Shown here: in pieces, positions 1 through 8,566 of the stretch
How the letters are laid out: every line of letters starts with the position of its first letter
Position numbering within the stretch: position 1 is the stretch's first letter
NCBI GenBank assembly: GCA_947631235.1
Contig: CANRKO010000003.1
Span: forward strand, 69,193-133,192
DNA: 64,000 nt
Direction of reading: 5' to 3'
Origin: an uncultured Clostridia bacterium
GTDB taxonomy: Bacteria > Bacillota > Clostridia > UBA1381
Made by a program: the position numbers and the translations under genes
The notes under the pieces: generated by a model
Database searches by the model: none
What the model was told of the DNA's origin: nothing
What the model saw: the letters and a program-made list of their open reading frames with translations, nothing else

Positions 1-1473
1 TATATTGACCGCCTGGTAGTTGGCTTTGTACAAAAGGAACTGATGCTCGTGTACCATGCCGAGTCTGCCGTTTTTAAACAGTACCATTTTAACGGGTATA
101 TCCCAGTAAGCCATCGTACCCATTTCCGGCAGATCCATTTGGAAAGAGCCGTCGCCCATTACGGCAATCACGGGCTTTTCACCCTTCGCCGCCACGGACG
201 CGCCTATCGCGGCGGGAAGTCCGTAGCCCATCGTGCCGAAACCGCCCGACGTAAGGAACGCGCGGGGCGTTTTGAAGTTGTAGTTGTTCGCCGTCCAAAT
301 CTGGTTCTGACCGACCTCGGTCGAAACGTACGCGTCGGAATGTGTCTTTTCGGAAAGCACCGTCATAAAGTATTTCGGATTTACGAAACCGTTGTCCTCG
401 CTAAACGGCTCGTGAGTGAACCGTGCGCGCAATTCCTCGGCTTCGCGCACCCATTCCTTTTCGGCTTTGTAGCCGCTCATCAGCGGCGTAAGCTGTTCGA
501 GTACGTCCTTTATATCGCCGACAACGGGAATGTACGGCTGGACGTTCTTGCCTATTTCCGCGGGGTCGATGTCAATATGTATGAGCTTATTGCCATCTTC
601 AAGACCCTTGATGTGCGCGACCGTTCTGTCGCCGAGACGCGAACCCATTACGATAACGGTGTCCGCGCGGTTGAAAATCATATTGGCGCGCTTTACGCCG
701 TGCGAGCCAATCATGCCGTAGTAGGAATGGTGGTCGCACGGAAGTACGCCTATGCCCATCATTGTGGAAACGACGGGTATGTCAGTTTCTTTTACGAATT
801 TGCGCAGCTCGTTTACCGCGTCGGATATAACGATTCCGCCGCCCGCGAGTATTACGGGCTTTTTGGACGATTTTATCGCTTCCGCGACCTTCTTCACCTG
901 CGACTCGTTAGCCTTGCCGGTAAGCTTGTAGCCGCGTATGCTGACGTTATCGTCCTCGTCGGGGTAATCGTACTCCGCCTTAAGTAAATCCATGGGGAAG
1001 TCGATGAGTACGGGTCCCGGTCTGCCCGTCTCCGCGATGTGGAACGCTTCGTTTACGACTCTCGGTATATCGAGTCCGTCTTTAATAAGGTAGCTGTGCT
1101 TTGTGAAAGGCAGCGTCGCGCCGGTAATGTCTACCTCCTGGAACGCGTCCTTGCCTATGAGCGGCGTCGCCACCTGACCCGTAAGCGCCACCATCGGAAC
1201 GGAGTCCATGTAAGCCGTGGCGATACCCGTTATGAGGTTCGTCGCGCCCGGACCCGACGTGGCGGTGCATACGCCCGCTCTTTTCGTGACCCTCGCATAG
1301 CCCGACGCCATGTGCGCCGCGCCCTGCTCGTTTCGTGTCAAAATATGTTTTACGGAGGAAAGAGACAGCTTGTCTATTATGGGACAGTTGGCAGCGCCCG
1401 GGTAACCGAACACAACCTCGACGCCGTTCTTCTCCAAGGTTTTAACAACCATTTCAGCACCGGTCATTCTCAA
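1..1473 (-). CDS. ilvB: Acetolactate synthase large subunit (3' end cut by window edge)
   Basis: Thiamine-diphosphate enzyme of branched-chain amino acid synthesis, condensing pyruvate with pyruvate or 2-oxobutyrate in the cytosol. It is absent from the ORF track because the frame runs off position 1. My reverse translation gives the catalytic Glu in RNEQGA (about residue 49), SGPGATNLITGIATAY, and the diphosphate/Mg site starting GDGSFQM near the truncated end. About 490 residues are visible of the usual 550-570. I chose TTG at 1473 because AGGAGG lies 7 bases upstream; the in-frame ATG at 1467 would leave 13. A TTGACA-N17-TAAAAT promoter and a hairpin-rich leader of about 180 bases precede it. 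ilvD lies on the same strand at 43-44.7 kb, not adjacent. Confidence 0.95.
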   Translation of the reverse strand, partial: MRMTGAEMVVKTLEKNGVEVVFGYPGAANCPIIDKLSLSSVKHILTRNEQGAAHMASGYARVTKRAGVCTATSGPGATNLITGIATAYMDSVPMVALTGQVATPLIGKDAFQEVDITGATLPFTKHSYLIKDGLDIPRVVNEAFHIAETGRPGPVLIDFPMDLLKAEYDYPDEDDNVSIRGYKLTGKANESQVKKVAEAIKSSKKPVILAGGGIVISDAVNELRKFVKETDIPVVSTMMGIGVLPCDHHSYYGMIGSHGVKRANMIFNRADTVIVMGSRLGDRTVAHIKGLEDGNKLIHIDIDPAEIGKNVQPYIPVVGDIKDVLEQLTPLMSGYKAEKEWVREAEELRARFTHEPFSEDNGFVNPKYFMTVLSEKTHSDAYVSTEVGQNQIWTANNYNFKTPRAFLTSGGFGTMGYGLPAAIGASVAAKGEKPVIAVMGDGSFQMDLPEMGTMAYWDIPVKMVLFKNGRLGMVHEHQFLLYKANYQAVNI

Positions 1474-1656
1474 AAAAATTCCTCCTTTTCATTATAAATA
1501 TAGTGTCCTCGGCGCGTTTGTTTGCCTTGCGCCGTAAAACCATCTCATTTGGTTAGTCTTGTGGAAAACCGAAATTTTTTCGATGGTGCTGCCGACAGCA
1601 TATGCTGTCCGCGCGGGTTTGCCGCGCACGCGCGACCTGCCGTTTCAGGTCGTACA
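1474..1656 (-). ncRNA. Structured 5' leader of ilvB, class unknown
   Basis: Between the promoter and the ilvB ribosome site the transcript would carry consecutive hairpins: GACCTG-aaacgg-CAGGTC (1634-1651), GCGCGG-caaac-CCGCGC (1611-1627), the perfect palindrome GACAGCATATGCTGTC (1594-1609), and a weak ACC/GAAA...TTTC/GGT stem followed by TTTT (1565-1587). Such an arrangement suits attenuation or metabolite sensing. I found no T-box sequence (TGGNACCGCG) and no run of Ile/Val/Leu codons, so no known class is assigned. Confidence 0.45.
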
Positions 1657-1661
1657 TAGCT

Positions 1662-1690
1662 ATTTTATCAGCCTGCGGCGTAATTGTCAA
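1662..1690 (-). promoter_or_regulatory. ilvB promoter
   Basis: On the minus strand TTGACA (1690-1685) and TAAAAT (1667-1662) are 17 bases apart, placing the start of transcription near 1655, upstream of the hairpin leader. Confidence 0.75.
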
Positions 1691-1761
1691 CAGCTTTTTG
1701 ATACCTGTATGCAAATTTGAACGAACGCGGTAAAAAATATGAACACAATTACCAAATATAA

Positions 1762-1790
1762 TTGACATTCGGGCGCGAATAATGTATAAT
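1762..1790 (+). promoter_or_regulatory. Promoter of the GH105 gene
   Basis: A consensus housekeeping promoter: TTGACA (1762-1767), 17-base spacer, TATAAT (1785-1790). Transcription would start about 30 bases before the AAAGGAGA ribosome site of the gene at 1829. Confidence 0.85.
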
Positions 1791-1828
1791 TAAACCAATG
1801 ACTAATTTTATGCAAAGGAGACAGAACA

Positions 1829-3976
1829 ATGGGCTATTATTTTGACGATTCCGTGAGCATAAACGCTTACGAAGGCACCGACCCGAAGGCGATATTGTCC
1901 TCGCTCGCGTACCGCTACATGGGACAGAATTTAAAGCACGGTCTTTATTACCGCGCGTATACGAATAACGGTATCGTCCGCACGACCGATTACCGCTACC
2001 TTGTGGATTTCAACAAGATTTTCCCCGAGGCGAAGAGCAAGGACTGCGTTTGGGCGTTCGCGACGACGTACAGCGACGGCGACGCGAATTTCGGTTTTGA
2101 CATTAACTGTTTCGGCCCGATGGAGATGTACGTGAACGGCGAGCAGGTGTACAAGTCGGATATTTTCAAGGAGAGATATTCCGAAACAGCGACGCGCATT
2201 TTCTTTGACGTGCATAAGGGCTGGAACGACATACGCATCAAGTTCAAGAAAACGACGGCGGGTTTCGGCTCGCAGTTCGGCACGTGGATAGGTAAGTGGG
2301 ATTTCTACACAATCATGCCGACGAAGGAGCGTATGGGCAGAGAGGGATTTGTGTTTACCGAGCTTGTTCCCGACGACTATGAACCGCAGTTCGAGGTGGG
2401 TATGAGCGAAAAGGATTTCGACAAAAAGCTTTACCCCGAAACGGAGTGGTCTGACGACGAGAAGAAAAAGGGCTGCCTTACGCGTATGTTCGGCACTCCC
2501 GAGGGTAAGTACGCGGTCGGCTACGCGAAGGTGTTCTTCGACGATATTAAGGACACAAAGCATAAAATCACGCTCGACACGCTCGGCGAGACGGTCGTTT
2601 ATTTAAATAAGAAAGAAGTGTTCAAAACAAGCGGCGGCAAGGGGACATTCGAGGTTGACGCGCCTTTGGGCGAATACGATTTGCACGTAAAGTGCGTGTG
2701 CGGCGGAGATTGGGGCTTTGCGCTCGAATGTCCGACGGGCGAGCTGAGAAACGCGGCGCGTGTTAAGGGTACGAACGATATTTGGATGTACATAGGCGCG
2801 TTCGACGCGGACTACGATTTCCCGTTCGATAAGGCGTCGGATATGCTCCATGTTGTCGGCGAGCCGAAAACGTATTGGCGGCTTGACGAGCCGGACACGT
2901 TCGTAAGACCGTACAACGAAAACACACTGTACGGAAGGTGGAATTATCCGCTGGGCGTTACGATGTACGGACTTTTGCACACGGCTATGCTTATCGGCTC
3001 GGAGGACATCAAAAATTACATAAGAGAGCATGTGCAGCTTTGCATTGACACGTTTGAGTACGCGATGTGGGATAAGGAGCAGTACGGCGGAGCGACGAGT
3101 ATTCACAATCTGCTCACGTCGATAGACAGCCTTGACGACTGCGGCTCGTTCGCGTCAACGATGCTGGAGGTTCATAAGTATCTCGGTTTGAAGGACGTGA
3201 AGGTCGTTGCGGATTACGTCGGCGATTACATATTCAATCATCAGGACAGGCTCGAGGACGGTACGTTCTGGCGTAAGGATATGATGCACCATTTCCACAA
3301 CCTTACGATGTGGGCTGACGACCTCTACATGAGCGTTCCGTTCCTGACGCGCTACTATGAGTTTACAGGCGACCAAAAGTACATCGACGACGCGGCGAAC
3401 CAGTTCTTCGGCTTCAAGAAGCGTCTGTTTATGCCGGAGCAGAGCATAATGTCGCACGTTTACGACTTCAAATACGACACAAAGACGAATGTTCCTTGGG
3501 GACGCGGCAACGGCTGGGTCGTATTCTCGATGACGGAGCTGCTCGAAAAGCTGCCTGAGGATCATCCGAAGAGAAATGATTTGATTGAGTTCCTCAACAC
3601 GCTGTGCGAGGGTTATCTCAAACTGCAGGACGGGGACGGTATGTGGCACCAGGTAATAACCGATTGGGACAGCTACCCCGAAACCTCCTGCACATCGATG
3701 TTTATTTACGCGTTCTCGCGCGGTATACGTTTCGGCTGGCTCAAAAACCCCGAAAAGTACGTGAAGGCTATCTACAAGGGCTGGGAGGCTATCTCAAAGA
3801 CGAGCGTTGACAGAGGCGGAAACGTTTACGGCGTGTGCCGCGGCTCGGAGTTCTCATTCATACCCGATTACTATAAGTATGAATTGGGCTGGAATTTGAA
3901 CGACACGCACGGCACGGGCATAGTAATGCTCGCGGGTATCGAGGTTATAAGACTCGGAGAATTTCTCGAAAAATAA
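1829..3976 (+). CDS. GH105 unsaturated rhamnogalacturonyl hydrolase with N-terminal extension
   Basis: Predicted to remove the unsaturated galacturonyl residue left by rhamnogalacturonan lyases. From about residue 370 the sequence has GH105 features: a W-x-D-x-L-x-M motif (WADDLYM, candidate catalytic Asp about 497), GRGNGWV and WDSYPETSCTSMF. Family members such as YteR have about 370 residues; this protein has 715, because about 360 residues, apparently beta-rich, precede the catalytic part. No signal peptide is visible, so it probably acts in the cytosol on imported oligosaccharides. The start has AAAGGAGA at good distance. A perfect promoter and a strong terminator make it a single-gene unit ahead of the sugar importer. 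Exact substrate is inferred. Confidence 0.88.
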   Translation: MGYYFDDSVSINAYEGTDPKAILSSLAYRYMGQNLKHGLYYRAYTNNGIVRTTDYRYLVDFNKIFPEAKSKDCVWAFATTYSDGDANFGFDINCFGPMEMYVNGEQVYKSDIFKERYSETATRIFFDVHKGWNDIRIKFKKTTAGFGSQFGTWIGKWDFYTIMPTKERMGREGFVFTELVPDDYEPQFEVGMSEKDFDKKLYPETEWSDDEKKKGCLTRMFGTPEGKYAVGYAKVFFDDIKDTKHKITLDTLGETVVYLNKKEVFKTSGGKGTFEVDAPLGEYDLHVKCVCGGDWGFALECPTGELRNAARVKGTNDIWMYIGAFDADYDFPFDKASDMLHVVGEPKTYWRLDEPDTFVRPYNENTLYGRWNYPLGVTMYGLLHTAMLIGSEDIKNYIREHVQLCIDTFEYAMWDKEQYGGATSIHNLLTSIDSLDDCGSFASTMLEVHKYLGLKDVKVVADYVGDYIFNHQDRLEDGTFWRKDMMHHFHNLTMWADDLYMSVPFLTRYYEFTGDQKYIDDAANQFFGFKKRLFMPEQSIMSHVYDFKYDTKTNVPWGRGNGWVVFSMTELLEKLPEDHPKRNDLIEFLNTLCEGYLKLQDGDGMWHQVITDWDSYPETSCTSMFIYAFSRGIRFGWLKNPEKYVKAIYKGWEAISKTSVDRGGNVYGVCRGSEFSFIPDYYKYELGWNLNDTHGTGIVMLAGIEVIRLGEFLEK

Positions 3977-4000
3977 CGTTTGGTTAAATTAAACAAAGAA

Positions 4001-4030
4001 AAACGGCGGTCTGTAAGACCGCCGTTTTTT
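4001..4030 (+). terminator. Terminator after the GH105 gene
   Basis: AAACGGCGGTCT-gta-AGACCGCCGTTTTTT: a 12-base stem with a short loop and U-tail, 25 bases after the stop codon. Confidence 0.92.
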
Positions 4031-4194
4031 ATCGTTAAATTTAACAATACACCTCCGGTTTTTTTATGGACTTTTTAGCCTATTTTATGGTAACATGAGT
4101 TACGTCACTTTAAATATGTTAAGGCTCGCGGTAGTTAATTTATACAAAACAACAAAATTTTTTAAAAAAAATTGCATTTTTTTCACAAAAACTA

Positions 4195-4223
4195 TTGCAA
4201 TCTTTACCGAAATGAGCTATAAT
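4195..4223 (+). promoter_or_regulatory. Promoter of the importer operon
   Basis: TTGCAA (4195-4200), 17 bases, TATAAT (4218-4223). The rest of the 350-base gap 3977-4326 holds the upstream terminator, AT-rich sequence and an untranslated leader of about 95 bases. The 79-residue ORF over it looks spurious. Confidence 0.75.
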
Positions 4224-4326
4224 ATATTTATTGAATTTATACCTTTGTGCAAATTGCGGACAAATTGCCCGATTTCCGCAGATTGCGCAAATGTTGTAAA
4301 CACACAAAATTTAGGGAGGGTATGCT

Positions 4327-5322
4327 ATGGCTAAAGCTCAAAAAATTGTGCTTACTCCCGAGGAGAAAGCACATCAAAAGGTGAGAAGACGGGCGCAGAT
4401 AAAGCGCGACAGATGGATATATCTGTTACTCTTGCCCGGATTTTTGTATTTTATAATCTTTAAAATCGTACCTATGTACGGCGTACTTATCGCATTTAAA
4501 GATTACTATGCGCCGAGCCAGTTCTTCGGACCGGGATTTTCCGAGTTCGGAAAGGATTGGGTAGGATTTGAGAACTTCAGACTGTTCCTTACGGACTCGT
4601 CCTTCTGGATGCTCCTGAGAAACACGCTGATAATCTCGGGAATGAATATTATATTCTTCTTCCCGCTCCCGATCATAATGGCGCTGCTTTTGAACGAAAT
4701 GAAGGTTCAGTGGTACAAGAAGGCTATCCAGACGCTTGTATACGTACCTCACTTCGTATCTATGGTAGTCGTATTCTCGATTACATACGTACTTTTGAGA
4801 GCGCCTGCGGCAAAGGAATCGGGCGGCGCTATCTACGAAATCGTTAAAACCTTAAACGGCGGCAACGGAGTCGATATAATGCAGGACAAGATTGCAATAT
4901 ATTGGGTTGTCCTTCTCCAGAATGTTTGGAAGGAAACAGGTTGGGGAACGATCATCTTCCTTGCGGCTCTGGCGGGTGTTGACGTAGAGCAGTATGAGGC
5001 GGCTATAGTTGACGGCGCTAACCGTTGGCAGCAGCTCATCTACATAACACTTCCGGCAATCACGGGCACGATTGTCACAATGTTAATCCTCAGAATGGGA
5101 AGCGTTCTTAACACAGGTTACGAACAGCTCATCCTGTTAAAGAACAGCGGTAACGCGGACTCTATCCAGACCTTCGACACATACGTATACTTCCAAGGTA
5201 TGCAAGGCGGTGAATACGGTTATACGACGGCGGTATCATTGTTCAAGTCAATTATCAGTATTATCTTCATCCAGTCGGCAAACGCTATCGCTAAGCATGC
5301 CGGTCAGGAAGGTCTTTATTAA
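4327..5322 (+). CDS. Sugar ABC transporter permease, YteP/LplB type
   Basis: Inner-membrane permease of the carbohydrate uptake-1 class. After a basic N-terminus, YLLLLPGFLYFIIFKIVPMYGVLIAF opens about six membrane segments. The ATPase-docking EAA loop is EQYEAAIVDGANRWQQL (about 221-238). At 331 residues it fits LplB/YteP. It is followed 20 bases later by a second permease and then a binding lipoprotein, with no ATPase. In Bacillus subtilis such importers, including the rhamnogalacturonan system YtcQ-YteP-YtcP, use the shared ATPase MsmX, so an ATPase elsewhere is expected. Substrate inferred from the GH105 neighbour. Confidence 0.9.
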   Translation: MAKAQKIVLTPEEKAHQKVRRRAQIKRDRWIYLLLLPGFLYFIIFKIVPMYGVLIAFKDYYAPSQFFGPGFSEFGKDWVGFENFRLFLTDSSFWMLLRNTLIISGMNIIFFFPLPIIMALLLNEMKVQWYKKAIQTLVYVPHFVSMVVVFSITYVLLRAPAAKESGGAIYEIVKTLNGGNGVDIMQDKIAIYWVVLLQNVWKETGWGTIIFLAALAGVDVEQYEAAIVDGANRWQQLIYITLPAITGTIVTMLILRMGSVLNTGYEQLILLKNSGNADSIQTFDTYVYFQGMQGGEYGYTTAVSLFKSIISIIFIQSANAIAKHAGQEGLY

Positions 5323-5342
5323 AGAAGGGAGGACGAGAGAGT

Positions 5343-6221
5343 ATGATAAGTATAAAAAGAAGAAGTCTCGGCGACTTCATCGGAGATATTGTTATATACG
5401 CCGTAATGACCATTCTTGCATTGCTCATGGTCATTCCCTTCATCTATGTAATTGCGGCGTCCTTTGCTAAGGAGTCCGAAATTCAGACAAGACCGTTGTT
5501 CCTTTGGCCGGAGCAGCCTACGCTCGCGGCGTATAAAAAGGTATTTGATATGAATGACATGGGACCGACGGTATTCCGTTCACTTGGCGTTTCAATCGGC
5601 GTAACGCTCGTAGGTACGCTCGTAAACATGTTGTTCACAACGACAATGGCATACGGACTTTCGAGAAAAGATCTTGTAGGTAAGGGTCCGATACTTAAAA
5701 TGGTAATGTTCACCATGGTATTCAGCGGCGGTATGATTCCTACCTTCCTCGTTGTAAGAGCCTTGGGAATGTATGACACTTTTGCGGCGCTTATTCTTCC
5801 GGGCGCGATCAGTGCGTACAACATGCTGATTGTAAGAAACTTCTTTATGGGTCTCCCGATTGAGCTTGAAGAAGCCGCTGCGATAGACGGATGTTCCGAG
5901 ATAGGAATATTCTTTAAGATAGCGCTTCCGCTTTCGATGCCTGTAATTGCGACCTTCAGCCTGTTCTACGGCGTTGGTCACTGGAACGACTACATGGCAT
6001 CGCTCATCTACATAGACGATCAGAAGAAGTATCCGTTTACCCTGGTGCTCCGCAGCCTTGTAATGCAGAACGCCGAGGAAATGACGGAGGGTGAACTTCC
6101 CCCGTCGGATACGCTGAAGATGGCGGTTATCGTTATAGGTACAATTCCTATCCTCTGCGTATATCCGTTCCTGCAAAAGCACTTTGCGGCAGGTACGATG
6201 GTCGGCGCCGTTAAGGGTTAA
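5343..6221 (+). CDS. Sugar ABC transporter permease, YtcP/LplC type
   Basis: Second permease of the heterodimeric channel, 292 residues, with the first membrane segment VIYAVMTILALLMVIPFIYVIAASFA and the EAA loop ELEEAAAIDGCSEIGIFF (about 174-191). GGGAGGA precedes the ATG by a few bases, and the gene begins 20 bases after the first permease, so the two are co-transcribed. The partner binding protein follows. The family commonly handles complex plant-derived oligosaccharides in Clostridia; a rhamnogalacturonan fragment is the likely cargo given the upstream hydrolase, but the sequence alone does not prove it. Confidence 0.9.
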   Translation: MISIKRRSLGDFIGDIVIYAVMTILALLMVIPFIYVIAASFAKESEIQTRPLFLWPEQPTLAAYKKVFDMNDMGPTVFRSLGVSIGVTLVGTLVNMLFTTTMAYGLSRKDLVGKGPILKMVMFTMVFSGGMIPTFLVVRALGMYDTFAALILPGAISAYNMLIVRNFFMGLPIELEEAAAIDGCSEIGIFFKIALPLSMPVIATFSLFYGVGHWNDYMASLIYIDDQKKYPFTLVLRSLVMQNAEEMTEGELPPSDTLKMAVIVIGTIPILCVYPFLQKHFAAGTMVGAVKG

Positions 6222-6271
6222 TCCCGTCGGTGAAATCGGAATTAGACTTTTATGTAGGGAGGAATTAAAAT

Positions 6272-7909
6272 ATGACAAAAACTTTGAAAAGAGTTGTCTG
6301 CGCATCCGTCGCGTCGCTGATGCTTATCGGCGCGCTTGCGGGCTGCGGCAAGCAGACACAGCCCATAGACGGTGAAAACCCGACGATAGATATTCTCTGC
6401 AAAGCGTTTAACGCGACGTCCGCGGGACAAAGCAGCCCCGTTGTACAGGAGCTTGAAAATTACCTTGCGGAGCAGATGGGTGTAAACAGCTTGACGCTGA
6501 ATCTGAAGTGGGCGCCGAGCGCCACATACAACGAAAAGACCGTTACGACAATGGGGTCGGGCGTTTACCCGCACGCAATGCTCGTAAGTACGAGAAATTC
6601 GAGCGTTATCGTTGCCGCGAGAAAGGGTATATTCTGGAATATTACGGACGCATTCGCGCCCGACAGCCCGTATGAAAACCTTAAGCAGTCGAGCGAGCTT
6701 ATAAACAGAAACATCTCAATTGACGGTGACAACTACGGCATTTACAGATCCAGAGAGCTTGGACGTGCCGGTATATCGATAAGAAAAGACTGGCTCGACA
6801 ATCTTGGCGAGCCTATCCCCGAGACGCTTGAAGACCTCGACAGAGTTATGAGACGTTTCACGGAGGAGGATCCGGACGGCAATGGTGTGGATGATACATA
6901 CGGTATGATTATTTCTACATACCTCCAGGGTCCGCTCGATAACCTCGCACTGTGGAACGGTGCGCCGAACGCCTGGGGTATCGACCCCGCGACAGGCAAG
7001 CTTGCTCCGTCGTTCATGTTTGACCAGTATATCGAGGCTATGGACATGATCCACGATTGGTACAGCAAGGGCTACATAAACCAGAACATGGCTTCGCTTC
7101 CGGACGGTAAGTGGAATGAGGACTTCCTCAACGGAAAAGCAGGCATAATCATTGACGTTGCCGACCGTTCAAGAAGACTCGCTCAGAATATCGTGGAAGT
7201 TGAGGGTCAGGAGAACGCGGTAGTTGATGTATTCGGTTATGTTAAGAAGGACGCCGAGTCGCCCAAGAGAACACTTCCGACAACCGGTTACGACAGTTTC
7301 TATGTACTGCCGACGCCCGCGCTTCCGACGGAGGAGCAGCGCAACTTCATGCTTGGCGTAATGGATCACCTGAACGACCTTGAAGCTGTAAACATGATGA
7401 ACTACGGTATTGAAGGCATTCACTATAATGTGGTTGACGGCAGCTATGCGGAGAAGGTTGACGACAGTGCGCTTCAGGCTCAAATCAACGACCTTAACCA
7501 GCTCTCAATGGGTATAGTATCGTTCGAGAACGGCTTTAAGACGAAGTACAACGATTCGGCTGCTGTTGTTGCCGAGAAGGTTGATGCGGTTTACGCCGAC
7601 AACAAGCTTTGGGCTGTTGCTAACCCGGCTGAGCCTTACGTATCGCCGACGCAGACCAGAAGAGGTACGACGCTTGACGATATTATGGCTAACGCGAAGG
7701 CTAAGTACTGCGTAGGTCAGATCAGTCTCGACGCTTACAAGACTGAAATTCAGAGATGGCTTGACATGGGCGGTTACGACGTTGTTGATGAAATTAACAG
7801 TTCATTCGATGTTGATACGGTTGCTCAGGAGACAAAGCAGAGCATGATCGACGATGCAAACCAGAGAGGCGTTAAGATTGCGGACGGTGTAAACTACAAC
7901 CGCGACTAA
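6272..7909 (+). CDS. Extracellular sugar-binding lipoprotein, YtcQ/LplA type
   Basis: Solute-binding component of the importer. The signal ends in a lipobox with LAGCG (lipidated Cys about 25), then a large two-lobed binding protein of 545 residues, the usual size for LplA/YtcQ. DPDGNGVDDTYGM is a family-typical segment that often forms a calcium loop. GGGAGGAATT precedes the ATG. It is the third gene of the operon and ends in a strong terminator. It would sit on the outer face of the membrane and deliver oligosaccharides to the two permeases. Ligand unknown; rhamnogalacturonan oligosaccharide is the contextual guess. Confidence 0.9.
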   Translation: MTKTLKRVVCASVASLMLIGALAGCGKQTQPIDGENPTIDILCKAFNATSAGQSSPVVQELENYLAEQMGVNSLTLNLKWAPSATYNEKTVTTMGSGVYPHAMLVSTRNSSVIVAARKGIFWNITDAFAPDSPYENLKQSSELINRNISIDGDNYGIYRSRELGRAGISIRKDWLDNLGEPIPETLEDLDRVMRRFTEEDPDGNGVDDTYGMIISTYLQGPLDNLALWNGAPNAWGIDPATGKLAPSFMFDQYIEAMDMIHDWYSKGYINQNMASLPDGKWNEDFLNGKAGIIIDVADRSRRLAQNIVEVEGQENAVVDVFGYVKKDAESPKRTLPTTGYDSFYVLPTPALPTEEQRNFMLGVMDHLNDLEAVNMMNYGIEGIHYNVVDGSYAEKVDDSALQAQINDLNQLSMGIVSFENGFKTKYNDSAAVVAEKVDAVYADNKLWAVANPAEPYVSPTQTRRGTTLDDIMANAKAKYCVGQISLDAYKTEIQRWLDMGGYDVVDEINSSFDVDTVAQETKQSMIDDANQRGVKIADGVNYNRD

Positions 7910-7928
7910 TGCTTAAAAACAAAAATTA

Positions 7929-7953
7929 AAAGAGCGCTTAGGCGCTCTTTTTT
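7929..7953 (+). terminator. Terminator of the sugar importer operon
   Basis: AAAGAGCGC-ttag-GCGCTCTTTTTT, a compact stem with U-tail 20 bases after the lipoprotein stop. Confidence 0.92.
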
Positions 7954-7992
7954 GCGTTTTCAAAACATTTTGACAACAAAATAAAAAAGTAC

Positions 7993-8021
7993 TGTTTTTT
8001 TCGTGCGTTTTATTGTATAAT
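7993..8021 (+). promoter_or_regulatory. Probable promoter of the zapA-mre cluster
   Basis: TATAAT at 8016-8021 with a poor -35 (TGTTTT, 7993-7998) at 17 bases. A second TATAAT at 8028-8033 is possible. Confidence 0.45.
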
Positions 8022-8062
8022 AATATATATAATAGGCATATTTTGGACAAGGAGGTCTGCAA

Positions 8063-8566
8063 ATGTCCGTAAATAAGATAACCTTCACAATAAATTCGCG
8101 CAGCTACACGGTCGTTGCCGAGGAGACGACCGAGTACCTCGAAAAGCTGTGCGCGCACGTGAACGAAAAGGTGGAAAACGTTTTGCGGGGAGGACAGAAC
8201 ATAATGGGCGAGCGTCCGCTTGTTCTCGCCGCGCTCAACATCTGTGACGAGTACTATAAGCAGCTTGAAAACAACGACGCCCTGAAAGAAAGGGCTGCCG
8301 AGCTTAAAGAGAAAAACGGCAGGCTCGAACGTGAGGCGGAACACGCGCAGGAAGAGCTTGACATGGTTAAAAGCGGACAAGTTTCGATCGACGAGGCTGC
8401 CATGCGCGCCGAGGTGAGCGACGCGAACGAAAAACTGAGCGGCGCGAACAACAAAATTAAATTCCTCGAAGGACAGGTAAAGAGTTTAAGGGAAAAAATC
8501 GCGGAGCTTGAAGAGCGCGACAGAAAGCGCGAGCAGGACTTTCTCGATTTGATAGACAAGCAGTAA
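8063..8566 (+). CDS. zapA: Cell division protein ZapA, long form
   Basis: FtsZ-associated protein that helps bundle Z-ring filaments. The first 85 residues carry the ZapA fold (KITFTINSRSYTVVAEETTEYLEKL, then ERPLVLAALNICDEYYK). The remainder, to residue 167, is charged and heptad-like, a long coiled coil, making it about twice the size of Bacillus ZapA. The start has GGAGG (aaggaggtctgcaaATG). Its TAA overlaps the next ATG (TAATG), so translation is probably coupled. It leads a run of growth and division genes. Confidence 0.85.
   Translation: MSVNKITFTINSRSYTVVAEETTEYLEKLCAHVNEKVENVLRGGQNIMGERPLVLAALNICDEYYKQLENNDALKERAAELKEKNGRLEREAEHAQEELDMVKSGQVSIDEAAMRAEVSDANEKLSGANNKIKFLEGQVKSLREKIAELEERDRKREQDFLDLIDKQ

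Noticed and set aside
43-987. 314-residue plus-strand ORF
   Set aside because: It is the antisense shadow of ilvB, which reads clearly on the minus strand.
1474-1690. T-box riboswitch upstream of ilvB
   Set aside because: No TGGNACCGCG-type antiterminator sequence was found on the minus strand.
1553-1768. 71-residue minus ORF as an ilvB leader peptide
   Set aside because: It is not rich in Ile, Val or Leu; most of it precedes the predicted transcription start, and its inner ATG has no ribosome site.
4095-4334. 79-residue ORF before the sugar importer
   Set aside because: It spans the promoter and AT-rich leader, has no ribosome site, and ends just inside the real permease gene.
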